A stretch of DNA of 64,000 nt, from NCBI RefSeq assembly GCF_034008635.1, contig NZ_CP125378.1:4650501-4714500 (forward strand). Reading direction: 5' to 3'. Under the pieces are notes generated by a model that worked only from the letters and a program-made list of their open reading frames with translations, ran no database searches and was not told the origin of the DNA. Position numbers and translations under genes: made by a program. Source of the DNA: Pseudomonas sp. P8_229. GTDB lineage: Bacteria; Pseudomonadota; Gammaproteobacteria; Pseudomonadales; Pseudomonadaceae. Below, piece after piece: positions 25,448 through 32,907 of this stretch; the first letter of the stretch is position 1; every line of letters begins with the position of its first letter.

Positions 25448-25639
25448 ATGAGTTCCACCAAAGACCCCTGCATCAGCCTCTGCAAATTCACCGACGACAT
25501 CTGCCTCGGCTGTGGCCGCAGCAAGCGCGAGATCCGCGCCTGGAAGAAACTCGACAACGACGACAAGCGCACCGTACTGGCCGAAGCCGCACTGCGCCTG
25601 ATCAAACTCGGCCGTGCCGGTCGGCGGAAAAAGAAATAA
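25448..25639 (+). CDS. DUF1289 domain protein
   Basis: 63 residues from the ATG at 25448, with CGGAG 6 nt upstream; ATGs at 25427 and 25442 are less well placed. Family pattern CISLCKFTDDICLGCGRSKREIRAWKKL: four cysteines (C-x3-C, C-x2-C) that suggest a small metal-binding fold. The C-terminus is strongly basic (GRAGRRKKK). The function of the family is not known. Lies between scpB and rluB on the same strand. Confidence 0.88.
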   Translation: MSSTKDPCISLCKFTDDICLGCGRSKREIRAWKKLDNDDKRTVLAEAALRLIKLGRAGRRKKK

Positions 25640-25781
25640 CTGTCGATCGATCAGCTAGTCTCTGATGCGCGATGGCGCACATCCGCGTATGATTCGCGAC
25701 CCTTCGGCGATCCCTTCGCCCGAATACCCGTTTTCAAAGCTTCAGGCGCCGCCTGAACAGACCACACCGGGAGGTGCCCAG

Positions 25782-27002
25782 ATGAGTGACATCAATCAGA
25801 AAGACGACCAGGAAATCGGCCCAGCAGGCGAAAAACTGCAGAAAGTCCTCGCCCGTATCGGCGTCGGCTCGCGCCGTGACGTGGAGTCCTGGATCAGCCA
25901 GGGCCGGATCAAGGTCAATGGCAAAGACGCCACCCTCGGTCTGCGCGTCGACATGCATGACGCCATCACCATCGATGGCAAGGTGATCAAGCGCGAAGAG
26001 GCTGCCGAGTCGGTCCGCCGCGTGATCATGTACAACAAGCCCGATGGCGAGATCTGCACCCGTGACGACCCGGAAGGCCGTCCGACCGTGTTCGACAAGC
26101 TGCCGCGTCCGAAAGAAGGCCGCTGGATCAACATCGGTCGTCTCGACATCAACACCACCGGTCTGCTGATGTTCACCACCGACGGTGAACTGGCCAACCG
26201 CCTGATGCACCCGTCTTACGAGATGGACCGTGAGTACGCCGTGCGTGTACGCGGTGAAGTCGACGATGAAATGATCGAGCGCCTGAAGGCCGGCGTCGTG
26301 CTGGAAGACGGCCCGGCCAAGTTCACTGACATCAAGCAGGCACCGGGCGGCGAAGGCTTCAACCACTGGTATCACTGCGTGGTGATGGAAGGGCGTAACC
26401 GTGAGGTTCGTCGTCTGTGGGAATCGCAAGGTCTGGTGGTCAGCCGTCTGAAGCGCGTGCGTTTCGGTCCGGTGTTCCTCAACTCCGACCTGCCGATGGG
26501 CCGCTGGCGCGAAATGAGCCAGTACGAAGTCGACATTCTCAGTGCTGAAGTCGGCCTGACCCCAGTGGCGATGCCGCAACTGAACGCCAAGAGCAAAGAC
26601 AAGCTTGAGCGTATGCAGCGCAAATCGTCGCGGCCGATGGCCAAGACCGAGCGCGTGCGCACGCTGCGTCCGGCTGCTGGCGCGCCGACTGGCCCACGCC
26701 CGAGCCGTGAGCCGCAGATCGAAGGCGAGCGCCCAGGTCGCAAGCCAGTTGCCCGTGACGGCGAGCGCGCTCCGCGTCCGGCTAACGGCCGCACTGAGCG
26801 TGGCGAACGTGGTGCCCCTGCCGGTCGCGGCACGCCAGTGGCGGATCGTCCTGCGGACACTACCAACAAGCGTCCGGCCAAGCCTGCGCCGAAGCGTCCT
26901 GGGATCAAACTGGTCGACGGTGACAAGCCGTCGGGCAAGCGCCGCGGCGCACCGGCCGGTTCCGGCCAGCGTCCGGGGTTTGGCCGCAAGAAGCCTGAGT
27001 GA
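25782..27002 (+). CDS. rluB: 23S rRNA pseudouridine(2605) synthase RluB
   Basis: 406 residues from the ATG at 25782, with GGGAGG upstream; the frame is open before it, but without conserved sequence. An N-terminal S4 RNA-binding domain (EKLQKVLARIGVGSRRDVESW) is followed by the RsuA-family catalytic domain with GRLDINTTGLLMFTTDGELANRL, which carries the catalytic Asp, and EGRNREVRRLWESQGL. The last 140 residues are Arg/Pro/Gly-rich and very basic, so the protein is longer than E. coli RluB (about 290). The enzyme isomerises U2605 of 23S rRNA. A strong terminator follows. Confidence 0.93.
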   Translation: MSDINQKDDQEIGPAGEKLQKVLARIGVGSRRDVESWISQGRIKVNGKDATLGLRVDMHDAITIDGKVIKREEAAESVRRVIMYNKPDGEICTRDDPEGRPTVFDKLPRPKEGRWINIGRLDINTTGLLMFTTDGELANRLMHPSYEMDREYAVRVRGEVDDEMIERLKAGVVLEDGPAKFTDIKQAPGGEGFNHWYHCVVMEGRNREVRRLWESQGLVVSRLKRVRFGPVFLNSDLPMGRWREMSQYEVDILSAEVGLTPVAMPQLNAKSKDKLERMQRKSSRPMAKTERVRTLRPAAGAPTGPRPSREPQIEGERPGRKPVARDGERAPRPANGRTERGERGAPAGRGTPVADRPADTTNKRPAKPAPKRPGIKLVDGDKPSGKRRGAPAGSGQRPGFGRKKPE

Positions 27003-27021
27003 TCGGGTTTAGCGCCAAATG

Positions 27022-27056
27022 AAAAAACGCCAACCGCAGGGTTGGCGTTTTTTTTC
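27022..27056 (+). terminator. Rho-independent terminator after rluB
   Basis: Stem AACGCCAACC / GGTTGGCGTT around GCAG, preceded by A's and followed by eight or more T's. It lies 20 bp after the rluB stop. Confidence 0.92.
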
Positions 27057-27070
27057 GTCTGGCGCACACC

Positions 27071-27180
27071 GATCGTTCCCTCGCTCTGCGTGGGAATGCC
27101 TCAACGGACGCTCCGCGTTCGGCTCTAGAGGGACGCGGAGCGTCCCAGGCTGCATTCCCACGCGGAGCGTGGGAACGATC
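27071..27180. repeat. Intergenic inverted repeat, family B
   Basis: GATCGTTCCCTCGCTCTGCG to CGCGGAGCGTGGGAACGATC, with internal arms around GGACGCTCCGCGTTCGG and GACGCGGAGCGTCC. It sits between the convergent rluB and M29-like genes. Confidence 0.88.
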
Positions 27181-27191
27181 AGGTGCCAGCC

Positions 27192-28157
27192 TTAAAAGAC
27201 GAAGCGGCCATCAAATACAGGTTTGTCATCCAGTGCCAACACCCCACCGGAGAAAATCAGGTCCAGGTGATGGCTGCCCTTGGCCCCACCGCCAAGCCCA
27301 AGATGCAAACCACAATGGCGCTCCTCAAATCCGGCATTGCGCGCATACAAATCCTTCACGCCTTCGTTGGTGCCGATCCCCAACTCTTCAATCCGTCGAT
27401 TCGACGGATTGGCGTCCAGATACTTGTTGAAATCGTGCTCCAGCCCCGGCACGTCAGTGGCGATGCGGCTGATGGTCGAGTTCTCGATCCACAGTTCCAG
27501 CGGCGACTCGAGCACGCCGTACTTGCGCGCAAACGGGATGGTGCTGAGAAACGTGCCCTTGAATTTCACATGACCGTTGATGGCTTCGCTGTGGGTGGCG
27601 ATTTCGCCGGGGGCCAGGTCGAAGTTGCCGACGCCGTTGATGTCGGTCCACTTCTTGATGCTGCTCAGCGGCGTTTCGAACCATGAGCCGTGGTCGTCCT
27701 TGAAACTCAGTGTCGTTGCCTGAGACATGCGCTGGATCAAGTGGCTGTTGAGTCCCGCGATACGTTGCGGGGTGACGCTGAAGGTGTCGTAGAAATAGTC
27801 GCCGTAATCCTTGAACAGCAGCGACTTCTTCCAGTTTTCCGCCATCACGCCTTGCAGCGCGCGGACAAATTCCGGGCCGTCGGGGCGCGGGTTGGGCAGG
27901 GTGGAAGAGTCGTAGAAGAAAATGTACAGATCGCTGTCGGTAATCGCCGAGGTCAGCGTTGCGGTGCTTTCCAGATCCAGCCGTCGGGCGCTGAAGGTGA
28001 AACGCGGATGATCGCCGGCCTGTTCGGCGATGGCCCCGGTCAGCGCTTCGTAATCAGCCGTGTGGCCGAGCAATACCTTCGCCGACTCAAGGCCGACAAG
28101 GGCCGGGTGATGTTCGAGGTAGTAAAGGAAATGCGAGATCGCGCGTGGCTTATCCAT
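27192..28157 (-). CDS. M29-like aminopeptidase (aminopeptidase T superfamily)
   Basis: 321 residues from the ATG at 28157, with GGGAGGA 6 nt upstream. The C-terminal part carries the M29 metallopeptidase pattern: an acidic residue in ELGIGTNEGV, then ERHCGLHLGLGGG and SHHLDLIFSGG, which match the E...H...HxD ligands of aminopeptidase T. The N-terminal part is unlike classical M29 enzymes, and the protein is about 90 residues shorter. Relatives include non-peptidases such as 2,5-dihydroxypyridine dioxygenase, so activity is uncertain. A 45-codon peptide gene lies 70 bp upstream on the same strand and may be a substrate or partner. Confidence 0.78.
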   Translation of the reverse strand: MDKPRAISHFLYYLEHHPALVGLESAKVLLGHTADYEALTGAIAEQAGDHPRFTFSARRLDLESTATLTSAITDSDLYIFFYDSSTLPNPRPDGPEFVRALQGVMAENWKKSLLFKDYGDYFYDTFSVTPQRIAGLNSHLIQRMSQATTLSFKDDHGSWFETPLSSIKKWTDINGVGNFDLAPGEIATHSEAINGHVKFKGTFLSTIPFARKYGVLESPLELWIENSTISRIATDVPGLEHDFNKYLDANPSNRRIEELGIGTNEGVKDLYARNAGFEERHCGLHLGLGGGAKGSHHLDLIFSGGVLALDDKPVFDGRFVF

Positions 28158-28227
28158 GTGTCCTCCCTGACTGAACGTGAAGAAAGCGGCAGGCACGACC
28201 GGCCGGATCGTGCCCGCCCGGGATGTC

Positions 28228-28365
28228 TTACAGAGGCCACATCGCCGTGCCGAACGGAACCACCGCGTCGGCTTGCATCATTTCCACGGCGGCCTCATGG
28301 GTCGGTGCTTCAAACCATTCGTCCAGTTGCAGTTCGGTATCCAAGTCTTTTTCCAGTGCTTGCAT
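28228..28365 (-). CDS. 45-residue peptide, possible precursor peptide
   Basis: ATG at 28365 with a near-perfect ribosome binding site (AGGAG, 7 nt spacing) and TAA at 28228-28230. The first half is acidic and leader-like (MQALEKDLDTELQLDEWF); the second half runs EAPTHEAAVEMMQADAV and ends VVPFGTAMWPL with no charge. No cysteine, no signal peptide. It lies 70 bp before the M29-like gene and downstream of a very AT-rich region. The split between an acidic leader and an uncharged hydrophobic end is the look of a modified-peptide (RiPP) precursor, but no modifying enzyme is next to it. I do not recognise a named family. Confidence 0.65.
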   Translation of the reverse strand: MQALEKDLDTELQLDEWFEAPTHEAAVEMMQADAVVPFGTAMWPL

Positions 28366-29134
28366 GGTCGATCTCCTAGATGACTTTCACGGTTGTGACT
28401 GGCCGGTCGAGGTGGCCGGCAAGACGTGAAGAACCTAGTTCAGGGTGTTTTGTAATGCAAAAAATTATTTATTTAAAATTTAAATAGACTTTTTATTCTG
28501 TTTTTTACCGAGCGTTTTCTTATTTGAAAACAAAAAACTAAGTGGTCACTTTGATTAGCAAGCTAGCTACCGTCAATTTGCAGACGTCCTACGGATTTTT
28601 CTGAAATGGAAAATTTGCGTTACGGATCGTAAAGAAATATTTACGAAAAGCACGTTAAAACCCAGTGGATGAGCACCGCTTTCGGTGCTGTAAGGAAAAG
28701 CTGCCGAAGCCCGATCAGCCGGGCACTGCGCAAGGCTCTGGCGCGCTTGTTTCAGCAACGTTTGAAGGGTGAGATGCGCCTCATGCCTGTCGTGCAGGTG
28801 CATAACAAGAAGGAGGCGCAATGAACGCCGTGATGGATCTTCACTTCTCTCCGTGGGGCGGTTTTTCGCTCGTCCCCGTCGATGGCCTGCAAAGGCCTGA
28901 CTCAATTTTTGCAGCCGCCCGATTATCTCGAGGCGGACCCACGCAATCCCGGCAAGCGCCACGCTGATCCAGCGGGGTCTGGCAGCAGGGGGTTAGCGGT
29001 GTACAATGCGCCGCGTTTTACTGTGACTCCCTGCGTAATCGCGCAAACCTCAAGGCTATCCGCCTTGTTCACTCCGCCGCGTCACAAGCGTGTCGGGTTC
29101 GATTTCGTCACAGATAAAAACAAACAGGTGACGC
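28366..29134. other. Long intergenic region, AT-rich then structured
   Basis: About 770 bp. 28440-28570 is strikingly AT-rich (runs of A and T) and is the likely promoter region of the minus-strand peptide gene. 28650-28810 holds possible hairpins (AGCACCG/CGGTGCT; GCCCG/CGGGC) suggesting a transcribed leader. One short plus-strand reading frame (28821-28967) has a good ribosome binding site. The rest is probably the promoter and leader of the permease gene. Confidence 0.5.
28821..28967 (+). CDS. Possible 48-residue ORF upstream of the permease
   Basis: ATG preceded by AGAAGGAGGCGCA, a strong Shine-Dalgarno, with TGA at 28965. The product begins MNAVMDLHFSPWGGFSLVP and is Arg/Ala-rich at the end. 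No family recognised. Support rests only on the ribosome binding site; codon use is not convincing. It may be a leader ORF or chance. Confidence 0.3.
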   Translation: MNAVMDLHFSPWGGFSLVPVDGLQRPDSIFAAARLSRGGPTQSRQAPR

Positions 29135-29197
29135 ATGACCGTTGTAAAAACGCTGAATTCCTGGTGCTTGCGCTGGGGTTTGATCGGGGTTGTCTGA
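29135..29197 (+). CDS. Possible 20-residue leader peptide of the permease
   Basis: ATG at 29135 (AGGTGAC 4 nt upstream) to TGA at 29195. The peptide MTVVKTLNSW-CLRWGLIGVV has two tryptophans and stops 60 nt before the permease ATG. A short tryptophan-containing ORF in front of an aromatic amino acid permease suggests translation-dependent control, as in tnaC- or trpL-type leaders. I could not identify an alternative RNA structure by eye. Confidence 0.4.
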   Translation: MTVVKTLNSWCLRWGLIGVV

Positions 29198-29257
29198 AAT
29201 CGCAACCTTGCAGCAACGTCTACTGAACATCATCAAACCTTGCGTGGGACCTTTTTC

Positions 29258-30676
29258 ATGAGTGGACAAAACTCGCAATCAGGCGAGCTGAAACGCGGCC
29301 TGAAAAATCGCCATATTCAATTGATCGCCCTCGGTGGCGCGATCGGTACCGGATTGTTCCTGGGCTCTGCCGGGGTCCTGAAATCCGCCGGCCCGTCGAT
29401 GATCCTCGGCTACGCCATCTGCGGCTTCATCGCCTTCATGATCATGCGCCAGCTCGGTGAGATGATCGTCGAAGAGCCGGTGGCCGGCTCCTTCAGCCAT
29501 TTTGCGCACAAGTACTGGGGCGGCTTTGCCGGCTTCCTGTCGGGCTGGAACTGCTGGATTCTGTACATTCTGGTGGGCATGTCGGAACTGACTGCGGTCG
29601 GCAAGTACATTCACTATTGGGCGCCGGACATTCCGACCTGGGTGTCTGCAGCGGCCTTCTTCGTACTGATCAACGCGATCAACCTGGCCAACGTCAAAGT
29701 CTTCGGTGAAGCCGAGTTCTGGTTCGCGATCATCAAGGTCGTGGCCATCGTCGGCATGATCGCCCTGGGCAGCTACCTGCTGGTCAGCGGCAACGGCGGC
29801 CCGCAAGCCTCGGTGAGCAACCTGTGGTCGCACGGTGGGTTCTTCCCCAACGGCGTCAATGGTCTGGTGATGGCCATGGCGATCATCATGTTCTCTTTCG
29901 GCGGTCTGGAAATGCTCGGTTTCACCGCAGCTGAAGCCGACAAGCCGAAGACCGTGATCCCGAAAGCGATCAATCAGGTGATCTACCGGATCCTGATTTT
30001 TTACATCGGCGCGCTGGTGATCCTGCTGTCGCTGACCCCGTGGGACAGCTTGCTGGCCACCCTCAATGCATCCGGTGACTCGTACAGCGGCAGCCCGTTC
30101 GTGCAGGTGTTCTCGATGCTGGGCAGCAACACCGCCGCGCACATCCTCAACTTTGTAGTTCTGACCGCAGCACTGTCGGTGTACAACAGCGGCACCTACT
30201 GCAACAGCCGCATGCTGCTGGGCATGGCCGAGCAGGGCGATGCGCCGAAAGGTCTGGCGAAAATCGACAAACGCGGTGTGCCGGTGCGTTCGATCCTCGC
30301 CTCCGCAGCAGTCACGCTGGTGGCGGTGCTGCTCAACTACCTGATTCCGCAACACGCGCTGGAACTGCTGATGTCGCTGGTGGTTGCGACGCTGGTGATC
30401 AACTGGGCGATGATCAGTTTCTCGCACTTCAAGTTCCGCCAGCACATGAACAAGACGAAGCAGACGCCGCTGTTCAAGGCCCTGTGGTATCCGTACGGCA
30501 ACTACGTCTGCCTGGCGTTCGTGGCGTTCATCCTCTGCGTGATGCTGTTGATCCCGGGCATCCAGATCTCGGTGTACGCGATTCCGGTGTGGGTCGTGTT
30601 CATGTGGGTCTGCTACGTGATCAAGAACAAGCGTGGGGCGCAGCAGGCGCTCCACGCGGCCAGTGCTTCGAAGTAA
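29258..30676 (+). CDS. Aromatic amino acid permease (AroP/PheP family)
   Basis: 472 residues from the ATG at 29258; an in-frame TTG at 29240 is less likely. Twelve membrane segments of the APC amino acid permease type. Signature RGLKNRHIQLIALGGAIGTGLFLGSAG, MRQLGEMIVEEPVAGSFSHFAHKYWGGFAGFLSGWN and FSFGGLEMLGFTAAEADKP (each cited only in part as family blocks) match AroP and PheP closely. It would import Phe, Tyr and/or Trp by proton symport. The phenylalanine degradation genes lie 4 kb downstream, consistent with aromatic amino acid use. A terminator follows. Confidence 0.88.
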   Translation: MSGQNSQSGELKRGLKNRHIQLIALGGAIGTGLFLGSAGVLKSAGPSMILGYAICGFIAFMIMRQLGEMIVEEPVAGSFSHFAHKYWGGFAGFLSGWNCWILYILVGMSELTAVGKYIHYWAPDIPTWVSAAAFFVLINAINLANVKVFGEAEFWFAIIKVVAIVGMIALGSYLLVSGNGGPQASVSNLWSHGGFFPNGVNGLVMAMAIIMFSFGGLEMLGFTAAEADKPKTVIPKAINQVIYRILIFYIGALVILLSLTPWDSLLATLNASGDSYSGSPFVQVFSMLGSNTAAHILNFVVLTAALSVYNSGTYCNSRMLLGMAEQGDAPKGLAKIDKRGVPVRSILASAAVTLVAVLLNYLIPQHALELLMSLVVATLVINWAMISFSHFKFRQHMNKTKQTPLFKALWYPYGNYVCLAFVAFILCVMLLIPGIQISVYAIPVWVVFMWVCYVIKNKRGAQQALHAASASK

Positions 30677-30687
30677 GCGCTGACGCA

Positions 30688-30726
30688 AAAACGACAAACC
30701 CGGCCTGTGTGCCGGGTTTGTCGTTT
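30688..30726 (+). terminator. Rho-independent terminator after the permease
   Basis: Perfect stem ACGACAAACCCGGC / GCCGGGTTTGTCGT around CTGTGT, flanked by AAAA and TT. It begins about 11 bp after the permease stop. Confidence 0.85.
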
Positions 30727-30744
30727 CTGGGGTTTACACAATCC

Positions 30745-30837
30745 CTTGTAGGAGTGAGCCTGCTCGCGATAGCGGTGTATCAGTCGACGAATATTTATCT
30801 GACTTACCGCTATCGCGAGCAGGCTCACTCCTACAGG
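30745..30837. repeat. REP/REPIN-type inverted repeat, family A
   Basis: CTTGTAGGAGTGAGCCTGCT and its inverted copy, between the permease terminator and arfB. Confidence 0.9.
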
Positions 30838-30899
30838 GGGGATCGGAGGTTCGGACAGTTTCGCGGTATCCTGCACCCTCTGATTACGGACGCTTTTCC

Positions 30900-31313
30900 A
30901 TGCTGGTGATTTCCAACAACGTGCATCTGCCGGATGCCGAGATCGAATTGACCGCCATCCGCGCGCAAGGCGCCGGTGGGCAGAACGTCAACAAGGTGTC
31001 CAGCGCCGTGCACCTGCGCTTCGACATTCCGGCCTCGTCCTTGCCCGAGTTCTACAAGGAGCGGCTGCTGGCGTTGCGCGACAGTCGCATCACCAGCGAT
31101 GGCGTGTTGATCATCAAGGCCCAGCAATATCGCACGCAGGAAGCCAACCGTGCGGATGCGCTGGAGCGTCTGGTCGAGCTGATTCTCAGCGCCACCAAAG
31201 TCGAAAAGAAGCGTCGCCCGACCAAACCGACCCTCGGCTCAAAGAAGCGTCGGCTTGAGTCGAAAACCAAGCGCGGCAGCATAAAGGCCGGGCGCGGCAA
31301 GGTGGACTTTTAG
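30900..31313 (+). CDS. arfB: Alternative ribosome-rescue factor ArfB (YaeJ)
   Basis: 137 residues, the ArfB length. The catalytic GGQ is at residues 26-28 ([15 protein letters not shown]), in the class I release-factor-like domain. The C-terminal tail (about 100-137) is basic and disordered ([20 protein letters not shown]), the part that enters the empty mRNA channel of a stalled ribosome. ArfB hydrolyses peptidyl-tRNA on non-stop ribosomes. ATG at 30900 is the only start fitting the family N-terminus ([15 protein letters not shown]). Confidence 0.95.
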   Translation: MLVISNNVHLPDAEIELTAIRAQGAGGQNVNKVSSAVHLRFDIPASSLPEFYKERLLALRDSRITSDGVLIIKAQQYRTQEANRADALERLVELILSATKVEKKRRPTKPTLGSKKRRLESKTKRGSIKAGRGKVDF

Positions 31314-31472
31314 AATCTGGCGTCTTGGAATTATTCCATTTCATCAGGAAGGGGGGGTTATACATTGCACACTCCCCGCTCAGATGAACAGCTCCGGAAT
31401 TGAAGTACACGAGCGAGCGAGAAAACCTGTAGCTGTAATTTCTAATTTCTTATAGCTCATCGGTCTAGATGA

Positions 31473-31488
31473 CTGTCATATCTGACAG
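31473..31488. promoter_or_regulatory. lux-box-like palindrome (CT-N12-AG)
   Basis: CTGTCATATCTGACAG: perfect 6-bp inverted arms around TATC, and the CT-N12-AG form of LuxR-type (las/rhl) operators. It lies 59 bp before the delta-60-repeat gene. The match is by pattern; no LuxR gene is in the window. Confidence 0.45.
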
Positions 31489-31547
31489 GTGTGTAGGATT
31501 GCTTTAAGCGGTTCACTGAGTTCTGGTTTCCTAATCGAGCAAAGCAG

Positions 31548-32844
31548 ATGACAAGCTCAATTAACCAGCGTGGCACGCCCGATAATTCTTTTGGTGTGCG
31601 CAGTCAGGTGCATCTATATGGATCAGGTCGGCGTCTGCAAGCACGGGTCGTAACGGTTCTTGCTGATCCGCACAGGATTCTTTGCGGCGCAACCCAAGAA
31701 GACCTGCAACAAACCTACTTGTCGATGCTTGATGAGCGTGGGGGGATTGATGAAAGTTTCGGTGATGGCGGTGCTGCTGTTTTCAAACTGTCGGAGTTCT
31801 TCCCGGGTTGGGGGCTGGCGCAGCCATACAGCGTAAAATTTGATAGGGCTCATCATAAGTATGTCGTGGGGTTCTTTGTTCGAAAAAACGGCTTTAACAG
31901 TGCTACCGGATTGGCTCGATTTGACTTGAGTGGGAAGCTCGATGAAGGGTTTGGCCGCAAAGGCGTCATGTTGTGGATCCCAAAGGTAAAAGAGGCGGCT
32001 CCTGTCAGTTCGGATGACCAGAAGGTGGAGCAACTTCTGACTGATAAAGGCCGCGACTACCATGGGTCTATGGAGTTATTGGACGACGGCGGCGTGTTGC
32101 TTCTGACCACGATTGAAAACAGGGTTTATTCCGACGGTGCGTTTGTGGTCAAAGTAAAAAGCGACGGAATGTTGAACGAGGAGTTCGGTGAGGGAGGATG
32201 GGAAATAGTTCGTCGAGGTTCGAGTATTGTAGTCAGAGGAGAGAGTTTGCTTCGATAAGGTGATAACTATCTTGTCGCGGCTTCTGAGGGTCTTCGTGAG
32301 AAGAGCTGGTTTGTTGGCAGATATGATGCCCAAGGTAATCTTGATCCTGATTTATCGATAAAAGGTTATTTTGATGGAGCCCCTTCGGTTAAAAAACGTC
32401 ATTTTGAAACGGGACGATCGTTCTCAGTTTTATATCGTGGGTACTTCGGATAATGGGGTTCCGCAGTATCTGTATCTCCAGCTTCAACGTCGTGGGTTGA
32501 ATGGTGAGGAGGATGCTCATTTTGGCCCGCAGGGATGGGGGGCCGATATTAGTTTGGCATTCAATGATATTTATGTGGTGAAGGCGGCCCTTTATGACGC
32601 GGCGTCAACCGTTGTAGTGGCGGGTTATGCTCATTTACGTGGGGGGCCGGACAGCCAGGCATTTATTGCCAGCATTGAACAGGACATGGGCTGGGATTTG
32701 GGATTTGCTGATGACGGGAAGGTGTTATTTCCCAAGGAGGAGATCATTCATGATCTGGTGATTCAGAAAGATCGAAAGATTGTCTTTGTTTCCAGTCGAG
32801 ACAGGGATCCCGACAGCTTCGCTATCGTTCGTTGGCATGGTTAA
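31548..32844 (+). pseudogene. Delta-60-repeat protein gene, broken by a stop and a frameshift
   Basis: The first 236 codons encode repeats of the delta-60 beta-propeller type: DNSFGVRSQVHL, DESFGDGGAAVFKL, DEGFGRKGVMLWI, NEEFGEGGWEIV. An in-frame TAA at 32256-32258 interrupts, but the same frame then continues with propeller-like sequence (GDNYLVAASEGLREKSWFVG, RYDAQGNLDPDLS). Near 32370-32400 the coding signal moves to the +1 frame (LKNVILKRDD), next to a run of six A's, and goes on to HFGPQGWGADISL and FADDGKVLFP, ending at 32842-32844. Two lesions point to a decaying gene. It has lower GC and different codon use from its neighbours, which suggests transfer. A lux-box-like site lies upstream. 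Confidence 0.72.
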
Positions 32845-32866
32845 AGTATAAAAACTTGAGTTGTAT

Positions 32867-32898
32867 ATTGGCCATTCGCAATCGTCTGAATGGCCAAT
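32867..32898. terminator. Hairpin between convergent genes
   Basis: ATTGGCCATTC and GAATGGCCAAT form a perfect 11-bp stem with a 10-nt loop. There is no T-run, but the position (between the pseudogene and the convergent MFS gene) fits a two-way terminator. Confidence 0.55.
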
Positions 32899-32907
32899 CG
32901 TGCGCGA

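Noticed and set aside
28573..28962. 129-codon minus-strand open frame in the permease leader region
   Set aside because: No ribosome binding site, no recognisable domain, and coding character does not differ from random intergenic sequence.
32370..32400. Programmed ribosomal frameshift at the six-A run
   Set aside because: A shift of +1 (or -2) would be needed, not the usual -1 slip, and a separate in-frame TAA upstream already stops translation.
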